19,337 nt of DNA from Cellvibrionales bacterium UBA2618 (GCA_002339165.1 DDJS01000075.1:7905-27241); one strand, 5' to 3'. Shown: positions 1 to 8,030, counted from the stretch's first letter. Notes: generated by a model from the sequence alone, not told the origin. Numbers and translations: made by a program.

Positions 1-87
1 GTTGATACGTTGATTAAAACGCAAGTGTAGCCGATCAACCGCAGTTTAGGGGCTATTCAGAGCAGAAAATAACGCCGTCGTTGGGCA
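1..87. other. left edge, downstream of the permease gene; nothing recognised
   Basis: This short stretch lies after the stop codon of the minus-strand TauE-like gene. I see no open frame with gene character, no hairpin followed by a T-run on the minus strand, and no tRNA-like structure. Confidence 0.5.
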
Positions 88-846
88 CTATGCCGTTGGA
101 TAAAATAATAACTTGAGCGCTACCAAAAGCGTCACCAGCGCGATCAATGGTTGCACCAAACCGACACCGCGGTGGATCACCAGATTGGAGCCAATGCGCG
201 CACCGACAATCTGTGCGATTCCCATCGCAATCGCCAAGGTCCATACCACGCCGCCGCTGATGACAAACAGCAGCGCCGAAACGCCGTTGATAACCAGGAT
301 GAATAACTTGCTCTCAGCGGTCGCGCTAACCAGATTGTGGCCGAGTAAAAAGACCAGTAAATAAGGCAGTATCGAGCCCGAGGCAGGACCAAAAAAGCCG
401 CCATAAAAACCTATCCCAAAGGCCGCCGTGGCGGCAAATTGAGCGTTGCTGAGTCTGGCTGGATAATCGCGACCATCCATTTTTGGCGCGCATAAAAAAT
501 ACCCGCCCAACAACCCTAACAACAGAGGAATGGCGCGCATCATCAGCTCGTTCGATAAGCGCAGAACGCAGAGCGTGCCGAGCACCGAACCACAAAATGC
601 CGCCATCAGCGATGGCACCAGCGGTGCGATCTGGAGATAGCCGTGACGCCTAAAATTGGTCACCGAACTCAACGTACCCATGGCACTTTGCAATTTGTTG
701 GTGGCCAGCGCAGACAGCGGGGGAAGCCCTGCCCAAAGCAGCGCCGGCAGCGTTAGTAAGCCGCCAGAACCGACAATCGAAGAGACCAAGCCAGCAAAAA
801 AAGCCACGCCGACAAGCGCCAAAATCGCGGTAATCGAGAGATCCAT
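88..846 (-). CDS. TauE/SafE (TSUP) family membrane permease
   Basis: Inner-membrane protein of about 252 residues built almost wholly of hydrophobic segments, probably eight helices in two related halves. The N-terminal half carries the family signature: a glycine-rich SGGLLTLPALL stretch in the first helix region, followed by ALATNKLQ. The second half holds the matching FGPASGSILPYLLVFLLG segment. Members of this family are proposed to export sulfite, sulfonates or other organic anions; the substrate cannot be read from sequence. The frame can open at a GTG (852), but the ATG at 846 has an AGG six bases upstream and is preferred. It lies 88 bp behind the acyltransferase gene on the same strand, with two long T-runs between them, so it may have its own promoter. 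Confidence 0.88.
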   Translation of the reverse strand: MDLSITAILALVGVAFFAGLVSSIVGSGGLLTLPALLWAGLPPLSALATNKLQSAMGTLSSVTNFRRHGYLQIAPLVPSLMAAFCGSVLGTLCVLRLSNELMMRAIPLLLGLLGGYFLCAPKMDGRDYPARLSNAQFAATAAFGIGFYGGFFGPASGSILPYLLVFLLGHNLVSATAESKLFILVINGVSALLFVISGGVVWTLAIAMGIAQIVGARIGSNLVIHRGVGLVQPLIALVTLLVALKLLFYPTA

Positions 847-868
847 AGACACCCTATCCGCGGCGATT

Positions 869-905
869 AAAAAAAAGAGTACCCTAGTAGCTACCGAAAA
901 AAAAA
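869..905 (-). other. two homopolymer tracts (A8 and A9 on plus strand) upstream of the permease
   Basis: Between the acyltransferase stop and the permease start there are two T-runs on the coding (minus) strand, at 897-905 (nine) and 869-876 (eight), separated by about 20 bases. The spacer contains the self-complementary octamer GTAGCTAC but no stem-loop of useful size, so a standard rho-independent terminator is not supported. The tracts could bend DNA or act as an UP-like element for the permease. Confidence 0.3.
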
Positions 906-934
906 GGTTAGTTAGCGATCACTGTTATTTATCA

Positions 935-1540
935 CTAGAATTGATCTGGGTATTTACCATCAAACTGGTCGTAATAACGGCGTATCGAAACCAGGTCTTG
1001 ATCGTTGTCTCCGGTGGGATAAAAAAGCTCACCAATGATCACCTGCTTGGTCGAAAAGCTCAGACCGACCATTAAAATTGGACAGTCCAGAGTCTGCGCC
1101 AAACGCAAAAATCCGGTCTTCCACTTGACTACTTTTTTGCGCGTTCCCTCCGGCGTTATAGCGATCACCACACCGCCCTCTCGCTCGGCGATGCTGGCAA
1201 CTTTATCGACGATGGTATTGGCTTCGTTGCGGTTGGTAGAAATACCACCCAACCATTCAAAAAACCAACTGACCCCGGGCATAAAAATGGTGTGCTTGGC
1301 CAGCCAGCGCATTTTGAGATTGAGCGCCAATATGGAGGCCATTGCAAGCACGAAATCCCAATTCGAGGTGTGCGGAGCGCCGATTAATAGGCAGCGCTTA
1401 ACGTCGGGGATCTCACCCATAAGACGCCACCCCGAGAGGGTAAAAAAGGCCCTGCCGATCCAACGCGACAGCCGCCCTCGAGTGGCGCGCAACTGCACCG
1501 GAACTTGATCCTGCTCAACACTCGGGGGCCTTGGCGTCAT
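935..1540 (-). CDS. PlsC-like lysophospholipid/glycerol-phosphate acyltransferase family protein
   Basis: Predicted acyltransferase of 201 residues. The two core motifs are visible: HTSNWD (H57 and D62, the HX4D catalytic pair) and EGTR (residues 131-134, phosphate binding). The NRNEANTIV stretch around residue 103 sits where the second motif is expected. This short form, in which the HX4D motif lies near residue 60, is commonly annotated as a 1-acyl-glycerol-3-phosphate or lysophospholipid acyltransferase; the true acyl acceptor is unknown. The frame is open upstream into prfC, but the ATG at 1540 follows a GAG-rich site and clears the prfC stop, so it is the likely start. It is 34 bp downstream of prfC on the same strand and probably cotranscribed. 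Confidence 0.85.
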   Translation of the reverse strand: MTPRPPSVEQDQVPVQLRATRGRLSRWIGRAFFTLSGWRLMGEIPDVKRCLLIGAPHTSNWDFVLAMASILALNLKMRWLAKHTIFMPGVSWFFEWLGGISTNRNEANTIVDKVASIAEREGGVVIAITPEGTRKKVVKWKTGFLRLAQTLDCPILMVGLSFSTKQVIIGELFYPTGDNDQDLVSIRRYYDQFDGKYPDQF

Positions 1541-1574
1541 AATTTTGGTCTCGATTTTCTTATTTTTTACTGAG

Positions 1575-3152
1575 CTAGTGCTCTCGAGTGGCGATAAATG
1601 CAATGTCTGGATAGCGCTCTTCAGCAAGCGCAAGATTGACCCTGGTCGGCGCCAAGTAAGTGAGATGACCGCCACCATCTACTGCCAAATTATCACGCGC
1701 CTTGTTTGTAAAGCTCTCAAGAAGCTTGGCATCGTCGCTGTGGGCCCAGCGCGCCGAATGCACATTTACCGATTGATAGACGGCATCCACTGCATACTCC
1801 GCCTTGAGGCGATAGGCCACAACATCGAACTGTAATTGACCCACCGCTCCGACGATAATGTCGTTGTTGCGCATCGGGAAAAAGACCTGAGTACTGCCCT
1901 CTTCTGACAACTGGCGAATGCCATTTTGCAACTGTTTGGCTTTTAAGGGATCCTTGAGACGAATCAATTTAAACAACTCGGGGGCAAAATGCGGAATACC
2001 GGTGAACTTGAGCGCCTCGCCCTCGGTGAAAGTGTCGCCAATCTGAATCGAACCATGATTGTGCAACCCAATAATATCGCCGGCCTCGGCCTGATCCAGC
2101 GAAATCCGCTCTCCAGCCTTAAAACTAAACGCATCGGCGATCCGAATCTCTTTGCCGGTGCGCACGTGTTTCAATTTCATACCGCGGGTATAACGACCCG
2201 AACAGATACGCAAAAAGGCAATGCGATCGCGGTGTTTGGGGTCCATGTTAGCCTGAATTTTGAACACGAAACCACTGAACGTCGACTCATCGGGACACAC
2301 CTCGCGAACGGCGGTAGACCGCGGTTGTGGCTGCGGCGCCCAACGCACGAAGTCATCGAGCATTTCGCGCACGCCAAAATTCCCCAGCGCCGTGCCAAAA
2401 AATACTGGCGCCAGCGCACCAGCTAAAAAATCATCCATAGAAAATTTCTGGGTCGCCCCGCGCACCAATTCCAATTCGTCGAGCACGTCGTCGGCAAAAT
2501 CACCGAGCGCGGCGCGTGCCTCTGCCGACTGCAAACCCGAGATCCGAATATCGTCGGTCAACGTCCTTCCCTTACCTTGCTCATAGACGTGAATGGTGTC
2601 GGTGTAAAGGTTATACACGCCGCGAAAACCACGGCCCATACCGATCGGCCAGTTAATCGGAGCGGCTTGGATGCCGAGTACAGATTCAATTTCGTCGAGC
2701 AAGTCGATAGGGTCGCGAATGTCGCGATCCATTTTATTGACGAAAGTAAATATCGGCGTGTCGCGCAACCGACAGACCTCCATCAACTTGATGGTTCTCG
2801 CCTCCACGCCCTTGGCTCCGTCGATCACCAAGAGCGATGAATCGACCGCCGTCAGGGTGCGGTATGTGTCCTCAGAAAAATCCTCGTGACCCGGCGTGTC
2901 GAGAAGATTGACGACGCACTCACGGTAGGGGAATTGCATCACCGACGAGGTCACTGAAATGCCTCGCTCCTTCTCCATCGCCATCCAATCCGAGGTCGCA
3001 TGACGATCGCTCTTGCGTCCTTTGACGGTGCCCGCCACCTGAATAAGATTACCCAACAATAGCAATTTTTCGGTGATGGTGGTCTTACCCGCATCCGGGT
3101 GTGAGATAATAGCGAAGGTACGGCGAGGGGACGACGACGGGTGCATTAGCAT
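1575..3152 (-). CDS. prfC: peptide chain release factor 3 (RF3)
   Basis: Translational GTPase that removes RF1 or RF2 from the ribosome after peptide release. It has 525 residues, close to the 529 of E. coli RF3. GTPase motifs are in order: P-loop HPDAGKTT (18-25), DTPGHEDF (85-92) with the switch II histidine, and NKMD (139-142). The effector region with KGRKSDRHATSDWM and ERGISVTSS is typical of RF3 rather than EF-G. The C-terminal part holds the domain II/III sequence including GAVGQLQFDVV. Two starts are possible, ATG 3152 and ATG 3146, both with weak ribosome binding sites; either gives an almost identical protein. It is divergent from hemH across a 169-bp gap. Confidence 0.97.
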   Translation of the reverse strand: MLMHPSSSPRRTFAIISHPDAGKTTITEKLLLLGNLIQVAGTVKGRKSDRHATSDWMAMEKERGISVTSSVMQFPYRECVVNLLDTPGHEDFSEDTYRTLTAVDSSLLVIDGAKGVEARTIKLMEVCRLRDTPIFTFVNKMDRDIRDPIDLLDEIESVLGIQAAPINWPIGMGRGFRGVYNLYTDTIHVYEQGKGRTLTDDIRISGLQSAEARAALGDFADDVLDELELVRGATQKFSMDDFLAGALAPVFFGTALGNFGVREMLDDFVRWAPQPQPRSTAVREVCPDESTFSGFVFKIQANMDPKHRDRIAFLRICSGRYTRGMKLKHVRTGKEIRIADAFSFKAGERISLDQAEAGDIIGLHNHGSIQIGDTFTEGEALKFTGIPHFAPELFKLIRLKDPLKAKQLQNGIRQLSEEGSTQVFFPMRNNDIIVGAVGQLQFDVVAYRLKAEYAVDAVYQSVNVHSARWAHSDDAKLLESFTNKARDNLAVDGGGHLTYLAPTRVNLALAEERYPDIAFIATREH

Positions 3153-3178
3153 TCTGTATCAATATTTTGAAGACGCGT

Positions 3179-3184
3179 AGTATA
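3179..3184 (-). promoter_or_regulatory. candidate -10 box for prfC
   Basis: On the minus strand the hexamer TATACT lies about 27 bases upstream of the prfC start and matches the sigma-70 -10 consensus at five of six positions. No good -35 box is seen at 16-18 bases upstream, so the call rests on the single hexamer and its position. Confidence 0.3.
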
Positions 3185-3321
3185 GCGCTCCGGCAAGTCC
3201 TAGCCCAGCATTTCAGCGTATACCTAGAGCGGAGTGTCGGGCAGTCATCAGTTTTTAATAGCATGGCAACCACGCAATGACCAAACCGCAACACAAGAAA
3301 GAACAACGGCGAGTTTAATTT

Positions 3322-4338
3322 ATGCGTTATCAGGGACAGACAAGCTATGACCACGAGGGCCCAGCCCCAAAAAAAGGCGTAATTCTGTGCAATTTGGGCA
3401 CACCTGATGCGCCCTACACGCGAGAATTACGCCGCTATTTAAAAGAGTTTCTCAGTGATCCACGAGTGGTCGAGGTACCGAGATTGCTGTGGTGGTTAAT
3501 ACTCAACCTCGTCATCTTGCGCATTCGCCCGGCGCGTTCAGCGAAACTTTATCGCAGTGTCTGGGCCGAGGGCGGCTCGCCGCTACTGATCAACAGCCGC
3601 GCTCAGGTCGAAGGCGTCGCAGAGCGACTGCAACAGCACTACGGCGAGAAAATCCCGGTGGTTCTGGGCATGCGTTATGGCAACCCATCAATCGATTCTG
3701 CGCTGGCTGAATTAAGCGCACAAAACGTCCGCAATATCGTCGTTTTACCACTCTATCCGCAGTACTGCGCGGCGACCACTGGATCGACCTTTGACGCGCT
3801 GGCGAAGACCATGATGCGCTCGCGCTGGGTACCGGAACTCCACTTCATCGGCAGCTACCAACAATCAGACGAATACATTGGCGCTCTGTGCAATAGTATC
3901 GAAAAACACGTTAAGCAGCATGGTCAACCCGATAAGTTGATCTTTTCTTACCACGGAACGCCGCAAAAATACCTTGCCAAAGGCGACCCCTACCACTGCT
4001 ATTGCCATCAGACCACGCGACTGGTTCGCAAGCGTATGGGCTTGTCCGAGGATCGGCTGATGACTACGTTTCAATCGCGCTTTGGACGCGAGCCCTGGTT
4101 GCAACCTTATACCGACAAAACCCTCGAGGTGCTGCCCGAGCAAGGCGTCAAAAGCGTCGCTGTGCTGTGCCCAGGCTTTGCGTCGGACTGTCTAGAGACT
4201 CTCGAGGAGATCGAGGGCGAGGCGCGCGAGATATTCATCGAGGCCGGGGGAGGCGACTTCCACTATATCCCCGCGCTGAATGCACAGCCGGACCACCTCG
4301 ACGCATTGACCGCGATCGTTCGCCGACATCTGGATTAG
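3322..4338 (+). CDS. hemH: ferrochelatase
   Basis: Inserts ferrous iron into protoporphyrin IX, the last step of protoheme synthesis; usually peripheral on the inner membrane. The protein is 338 residues, similar to other proteobacterial ferrochelatases. Family landmarks: GVILCNLGTPDAP near the N-terminus (19-31), GGSPLL (84-89), MRYGNP (117-122), PLYPQY (143-148), the metal-binding histidine in FSYHGTP (H211), and the conserved glutamate in CPGFASDCLETLEEI (E292). No C-terminal iron-sulfur cysteine cluster is seen. The ATG is preceded by GGCGAG with an 8-base spacer. It is divergent from prfC, and its stop codon overlaps that of the convergent sirtuin gene by 4 bp. Confidence 0.97.
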   Translation: MRYQGQTSYDHEGPAPKKGVILCNLGTPDAPYTRELRRYLKEFLSDPRVVEVPRLLWWLILNLVILRIRPARSAKLYRSVWAEGGSPLLINSRAQVEGVAERLQQHYGEKIPVVLGMRYGNPSIDSALAELSAQNVRNIVVLPLYPQYCAATTGSTFDALAKTMMRSRWVPELHFIGSYQQSDEYIGALCNSIEKHVKQHGQPDKLIFSYHGTPQKYLAKGDPYHCYCHQTTRLVRKRMGLSEDRLMTTFQSRFGREPWLQPYTDKTLEVLPEQGVKSVAVLCPGFASDCLETLEEIEGEAREIFIEAGGGDFHYIPALNAQPDHLDALTAIVRRHLD

Positions 4339-5150
4339 TCGACATGCTCCACCAGTCGCTCCAGCCAACCCTGCAGCACAGGCAGACAATCGGCCTGCAC
4401 CTTTTGGGTGGCAATTTGATCGGCACGAGTAACGCCGTCGCACAGCAATGCAATGGGTTTCTGTTGTCGCTCGGCAGATAGGCACAGGCGATAGCCCGAG
4501 TAGGTCTGTAGCGAGGAGCCAATCACCAACAATCCAGGCGCACGTTCCAGCAACTGCTCGCACAACGCCACCCGCTGAGCGGGTATCGACGCGCCAAAAA
4601 ATACCGCGTCCGGCTTCAACAGGCCACCGCAGTAACGGCAATCGGGAACCGCCAAATCTGCGTAATCCAAATCATCTATATCCGCGTCGCCATCTGGCGC
4701 AATCCGTCCACCGAGTTCAGAAAATTTAGGGTTGTGCTGTTCAAGCCAAGCTTGCAGCGATGCCCGCGACTGGCTCGCACCGCAGTTGAGGCAGGACACT
4801 CGATCGACGCGGCCATGCAAATCGACCACCTCACGACTGCCCGCTCGCTGATGCAAGCGATCGACATTTTGCGTGATCAAGGCATTGATCACACCGCGCG
4901 CTTCAAGTTGCACCAGTGCCCGATGAGCGGCATTCGGTTGTGCCTCACTAATAAATCGCCAGCCGATCATATTGCGCGCCCAAAATCGACGACGGCTGTC
5001 GGCACTGGCGACGAATTCCTGATGCGTCACCGGCGGTTTACGCTGCCACTCCCCACGCCGATTGCGATACGTAGGCACACCCGATGCAGCACTCACGCCA
5101 GCACCGCTCACAACCAACCATTGGGATTGGGTCATTAAAAGATCGATCAT
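4335..5150 (-). CDS. Sir2-family NAD-dependent protein deacylase (class II-like sirtuin)
   Basis: NAD-dependent lysine deacylase of 271 residues. Visible motifs: NAD-binding GAGVSAASGVPTYR (16-29), TQNVDRLH (93-100), catalytic H112 in DLHGRVDRVSC, and two zinc CxxC pairs (C120/C123 and C171/C174). GSSL (211-214) is also present. The stretch PDGDAD (152-157) between the zinc pairs resembles the insert seen in class II, SIRT4-like sirtuins, so this is probably not a CobB-type enzyme; that subclass call is inference. The frame runs further upstream, but the ATG at 5150 fits the usual N-terminus; ATG 5135 is an alternative. Both have weak ribosome binding sites. Its end overlaps hemH by 4 bp and its start faces the proA-nadD operon across 114 bp. 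Confidence 0.93.
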   Translation of the reverse strand: MIDLLMTQSQWLVVSGAGVSAASGVPTYRNRRGEWQRKPPVTHQEFVASADSRRRFWARNMIGWRFISEAQPNAAHRALVQLEARGVINALITQNVDRLHQRAGSREVVDLHGRVDRVSCLNCGASQSRASLQAWLEQHNPKFSELGGRIAPDGDADIDDLDYADLAVPDCRYCGGLLKPDAVFFGASIPAQRVALCEQLLERAPGLLVIGSSLQTYSGYRLCLSAERQQKPIALLCDGVTRADQIATQKVQADCLPVLQGWLERLVEHVD

Positions 5151-5194
5151 TGGTTTCAGAGCGGACTCTCTCGGTCGATACTGGGTTTTTAAAA

Positions 5195-5225
5195 GCGACA
5201 ACTTTACCGCAGCTACAGGTATAAT
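5195..5225 (+). promoter_or_regulatory. candidate sigma-70 promoter for the proA operon
   Basis: A perfect TATAAT lies at 5220-5225, 39 bases before the proA ATG. Upstream, GCGACA (5195-5200) shares four of six bases with TTGACA, at a rather long 19-base spacing; GACAAC at 17 bases is a poorer match. This is the best promoter-like signal in the divergent gap with the sirtuin gene. Confidence 0.45.
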
Positions 5226-5264
5226 GCAGCCTAATTTGCCGAACCACCGCGAGCGATCCAAGCC

Positions 5265-6521
5265 ATGGATATACAAGCTTACATGCACAGCGTCGGACGC
5301 GCCGCGCGCGCAGCTAGCGGCGTCATCGCAACGGCGCCCAGTGACGTCAAAAATCAAGCTCTAAAAAACATTGCCGAGCACCTCGATGGCGCACGACGCG
5401 CCGTGCTCGCCGCCAACCAATCAGATCTTGATAGAGCCCGCCGACAGGACTTGGATAGCGCATTGATCGACCGTTTGGAACTCAACGACCAACGTATTGA
5501 TGCTATGCTCGAGGGCGTGAATCAGGTCATAGAACTGGACGATCCAATCGGTGTAATGACCAAGATCGGCAAGCAACCCAGCGGCATTCAGTTGAGCAAA
5601 ATGCGCGTGCCTATCGGCGTGGTAGGCATCATCTATGAATCGCGACCCAACGTCACCATCGATGCGGCCAGCCTATGTCTCAAAGCCGGTAACGCCTGCA
5701 TCCTTCGCGGCGGTAGCGAGTCTATTCAATCCAATCAAGCAATTGCTGCCAGCATCGAGCTCGGTCTCGAAGCCGCTGGACTGCCGCGCGCAACTATCCA
5801 AGTCATCAATACGCCAGATCGCGCCGCGGTCAGCGAACTCATCACCCTCACCGAGTTCGTCGACGTCATAGTTCCGCGCGGCGGTAAGGGTCTGATCGAA
5901 CGCATCAATGCCGAGGCCCGAGTACCGGTGATAAAACACCTGGACGGCAACTGTCATATATATATCGATGATGAAGCCGATATCGACATGGCGATTGCCT
6001 TGGCTATCAACGCCAAAACGCATCGCTACGGCGTTTGCAATGCCATGGAATCGCTGCTCATCGGCGCTAACATAGCGCCACAGTTGCTGCCTCAGTTAGG
6101 CGAGGCAATGCTCTCACGCGAAGTACAACTGCGCGGTTGCGACAAGACCTGCAATTTGATCAAAGGTGCGCAGGCGGCCACCGAAAGCGATTGGTCGACG
6201 GAGTACCTGGGTCCGATCCTATCGATCAAAGTAGTCGATGGCCTAAGCGCTGCGATCGCCCATATCAACCAATACGGCTCCCGGCATACCGACGCCATTG
6301 TTACTAACAACCCGCAGCGTGCCCAGTCGTTCGTCAATGAAGTGGATTCAAGTTCAGTGATGGTGAATGCCTCAACGCGGTTTGCCGACGGTTTTGAGTA
6401 CGGCCTCGGTGCGGAGATCGGCATTTCAACCGACAAAATACACGCCCGCGGCCCGGTCGGACTCGAAGGCCTTACCTGCCAAAAATGGGTTGTCTATGGC
6501 GACGGACAGGTACGTAAATAA
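5265..6521 (+). CDS. proA: gamma-glutamyl phosphate reductase
   Basis: Reduces gamma-glutamyl phosphate to glutamate semialdehyde with NADPH, the second step of proline synthesis. The protein is 418 residues, against 417 in E. coli. Characteristic stretches are VPIGVVGIIYESRPNVT (115-131), the LRGGSESIQSN substrate/cofactor loop (147-157), VPRGGKGLI (203-211), and the catalytic cysteine C258 in RYGVCNAMESLLI. The GLEGLT near the C-terminus is also typical. The ATG follows a GCGAGCGA site. The partner kinase gene proB is not in the window. It is the first gene of the plus-strand block, and its stop is one base from the nadD start. Confidence 0.97.
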   Translation: MDIQAYMHSVGRAARAASGVIATAPSDVKNQALKNIAEHLDGARRAVLAANQSDLDRARRQDLDSALIDRLELNDQRIDAMLEGVNQVIELDDPIGVMTKIGKQPSGIQLSKMRVPIGVVGIIYESRPNVTIDAASLCLKAGNACILRGGSESIQSNQAIAASIELGLEAAGLPRATIQVINTPDRAAVSELITLTEFVDVIVPRGGKGLIERINAEARVPVIKHLDGNCHIYIDDEADIDMAIALAINAKTHRYGVCNAMESLLIGANIAPQLLPQLGEAMLSREVQLRGCDKTCNLIKGAQAATESDWSTEYLGPILSIKVVDGLSAAIAHINQYGSRHTDAIVTNNPQRAQSFVNEVDSSSVMVNASTRFADGFEYGLGAEIGISTDKIHARGPVGLEGLTCQKWVVYGDGQVRK

Positions 6522-6522
6522 T

Positions 6523-7155
6523 ATGACCATCGCCCTGTTTGGTGGAACCTTCGACCCCGTGCACTTTGGCCATGTTGAAATCGCCACGCAACTTGCCGAA
6601 CACCTAAAAATAGAAAATCTACGATTGATGCCCTGCGGCGTTCCAGTCCATCGAGAACAACCCATCGCCAACGCCAATCAGCGCCTCGAAATGCTTGGTA
6701 TGGCGATTACCGACCGGCCACAACTGGCGATCGAACGGCGCGAAGTGGAGCAATCCGAGCCCAGCTACAGCATCGATAGCCTGCGCCGGATCCGCGCCGA
6801 TATCGGCCCCGAACAAACCTTATTTATGTGCCTAGGTATGGACGCCCTGGAACAGTTGCAACATTGGCATCAATGGCGGCAACTGCTCGATTACTGCCAT
6901 ATCGTAGCGGTTGCGCGACCGGGTGCGCAGCGTCCGACGAAACCACCCCTAAAGCTTTGGATTGAACAACACCAAAGCCAGCAATCCGCCGCCGATGAGT
7001 CGCGCCCCTCCGGCCATCTGCACTTTTGCAGCTTAAATTTGTTAGATATTTCATCGACCCAGATACGCCAACGCCTAAAACAACGTCGATCGATCGACAC
7101 GCTCACCCCCGACGCGGTTATCGATTATATTCATCGCCATCACCTATACGAGTAA
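6523..7155 (+). CDS. nadD: nicotinate-nucleotide adenylyltransferase
   Basis: Transfers AMP from ATP to nicotinate mononucleotide, making deamido-NAD in NAD synthesis. It has 210 residues, the usual length. The nucleotidyltransferase signature GGTFDPVHFGH is at 7-17 with the HxGH histidines (H14, H17), and ISSTQIR (176-182) is the C-terminal ATP-binding motif. MPCGVPVHR (36-44) is the family substrate-loop region. The frame is open upstream inside proA, but the ATG at 6523 begins exactly where the family does and follows the proA stop by one base, implying translational coupling. Confidence 0.97.
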   Translation: MTIALFGGTFDPVHFGHVEIATQLAEHLKIENLRLMPCGVPVHREQPIANANQRLEMLGMAITDRPQLAIERREVEQSEPSYSIDSLRRIRADIGPEQTLFMCLGMDALEQLQHWHQWRQLLDYCHIVAVARPGAQRPTKPPLKLWIEQHQSQQSAADESRPSGHLHFCSLNLLDISSTQIRQRLKQRRSIDTLTPDAVIDYIHRHHLYE

Positions 7156-7164
7156 CCTAAAGCT

Positions 7165-7533
7165 ATGCGAAAAAATTTAACAGAGATCGTCGTCAATGCA
7201 CTGGAAGACGTCAAAGCGCTCGATATCGCGCTGATTGATGTGCGCGGATTGACCGACATCATGGACACCATGGTCGTTGCCAGCGGCAACTCTAGCCGTC
7301 AGGTCAAGGCACTCGCCAACAACCTAGTAGTGGATGCCAAGAGCGCTGGATACACGCCAATCGGCGTCGAAGGCGATGACACAAGTGAGTGGATCCTGGT
7401 AGATTTTGGCGATTTAGTGGCGCATATTATGCTACCGGCAACACGGCAACTCTACGATTTGGAACGCCTTTGGTCGCTGCCCACCGAGAGCGTCGACGAG
7501 ACGGCGACAGAAAGCGTCGACAACAACGCTTAG
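7165..7533 (+). CDS. rsfS: ribosomal silencing factor RsfS
   Basis: Binds ribosomal protein uL14 on the large subunit and blocks subunit joining when nutrients are limiting. It has 122 residues. The family core is complete: VVNALEDVKALDI, the SGNSSRQVKALANN segment, GVEGDDTSEWILVDFGDLVAHIM and the YDLERLW end. The last roughly 17 residues are an acidic tail in which TESVD occurs twice (TESVDETATESVDNNA), outside the conserved domain. It lies 9 bases after nadD and 8 bases before rlmH; its stop codon overlaps the rlmH ribosome binding site. Confidence 0.96.
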   Translation: MRKNLTEIVVNALEDVKALDIALIDVRGLTDIMDTMVVASGNSSRQVKALANNLVVDAKSAGYTPIGVEGDDTSEWILVDFGDLVAHIMLPATRQLYDLERLWSLPTESVDETATESVDNNA

Positions 7534-7537
7534 AGGA
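7532..7537 (+). promoter_or_regulatory. ribosome binding site deciding the rlmH GTG start
   Basis: AGAGGA overlaps the rsfS stop codon and lies four bases before GTG at 7542, the only start in frame that fits the RlmH N-terminus. The overlap suggests rlmH translation is coupled to rsfS. Confidence 0.7.
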
Positions 7538-7541
7538 TGCA

Positions 7542-8012
7542 GTGAAAGTCAAAATTATTGGCGTTGGAACGCGCATGCCCGATTGGGTGACGGCAGGGGT
7601 CGACGACTATCAGCGGCGTTTACCGAGCGAGTTCTGCCCCCAGTTGATAGAGGTTCCTCTCGGGGCCCGGCGCCGCGGACAGGCTGTAGACAAGGCCATC
7701 GAGAAGGAAAGTTTAGGTCTGTTAAAGCATATAGATAAGGGCGACTACGTCGTCGCACTTGACGTTTTGGGGCGCTCGATGAACACTGAACAGCTGGCGG
7801 GGAAACTGCTCGATTGGCAACGCGAGGGAGATGCTCTGTGCTTTTTGATAGGCGGTCCAGATGGCCTGTCCAGCGCATGTTCAGAACGTGCAAACCTGCG
7901 CTGGTCGCTTTCCGATCTGACCTTACCCCATTCACTTGTGCGGATTGTACTGATGGAGCAGATCTATCGGGCCTGGAGCGTCAATGCTCGCCATCCCTAC
8001 CACCGATACTGA
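7542..8012 (+). CDS. rlmH: 23S rRNA pseudouridine-1915 N3-methyltransferase
   Basis: SPOUT-class methyltransferase that methylates pseudouridine 1915 of 23S rRNA in the assembled 70S ribosome. It has 156 residues from a GTG start, against 155 in E. coli. The SAM-binding knot shows FLIGGPDGLS (101-110), and the C-terminus LMEQIYRAW...HPYHRY (137-156) is the family hallmark, with Y153-H154-R155-Y156 completing the active site. The frame extends upstream into rsfS but this is read-through of an overlapping frame. It is followed after 18 bases by mrdA, the same order as in E. coli and Pseudomonas. Confidence 0.96.
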   Translation: MKVKIIGVGTRMPDWVTAGVDDYQRRLPSEFCPQLIEVPLGARRRGQAVDKAIEKESLGLLKHIDKGDYVVALDVLGRSMNTEQLAGKLLDWQREGDALCFLIGGPDGLSSACSERANLRWSLSDLTLPHSLVRIVLMEQIYRAWSVNARHPYHRY

Positions 8013-8030
8013 GTGACTGAGTAATTCACC

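Noticed and set aside
656..1075. Plus-strand open frame of about 139 codons spanning the permease start and acyltransferase end
   Set aside because: It runs antisense across two real genes and their gap; no family features, no sensible start site.
1989..2426. Plus-strand open frame of about 145 codons inside prfC
   Set aside because: Antisense shadow of a strongly conserved GTPase gene.
4192..4641. Minus-strand open frame across the hemH-sirtuin junction
   Set aside because: Lies in the wrong frame of the sirtuin gene and antisense to hemH, whose products are both unmistakable.
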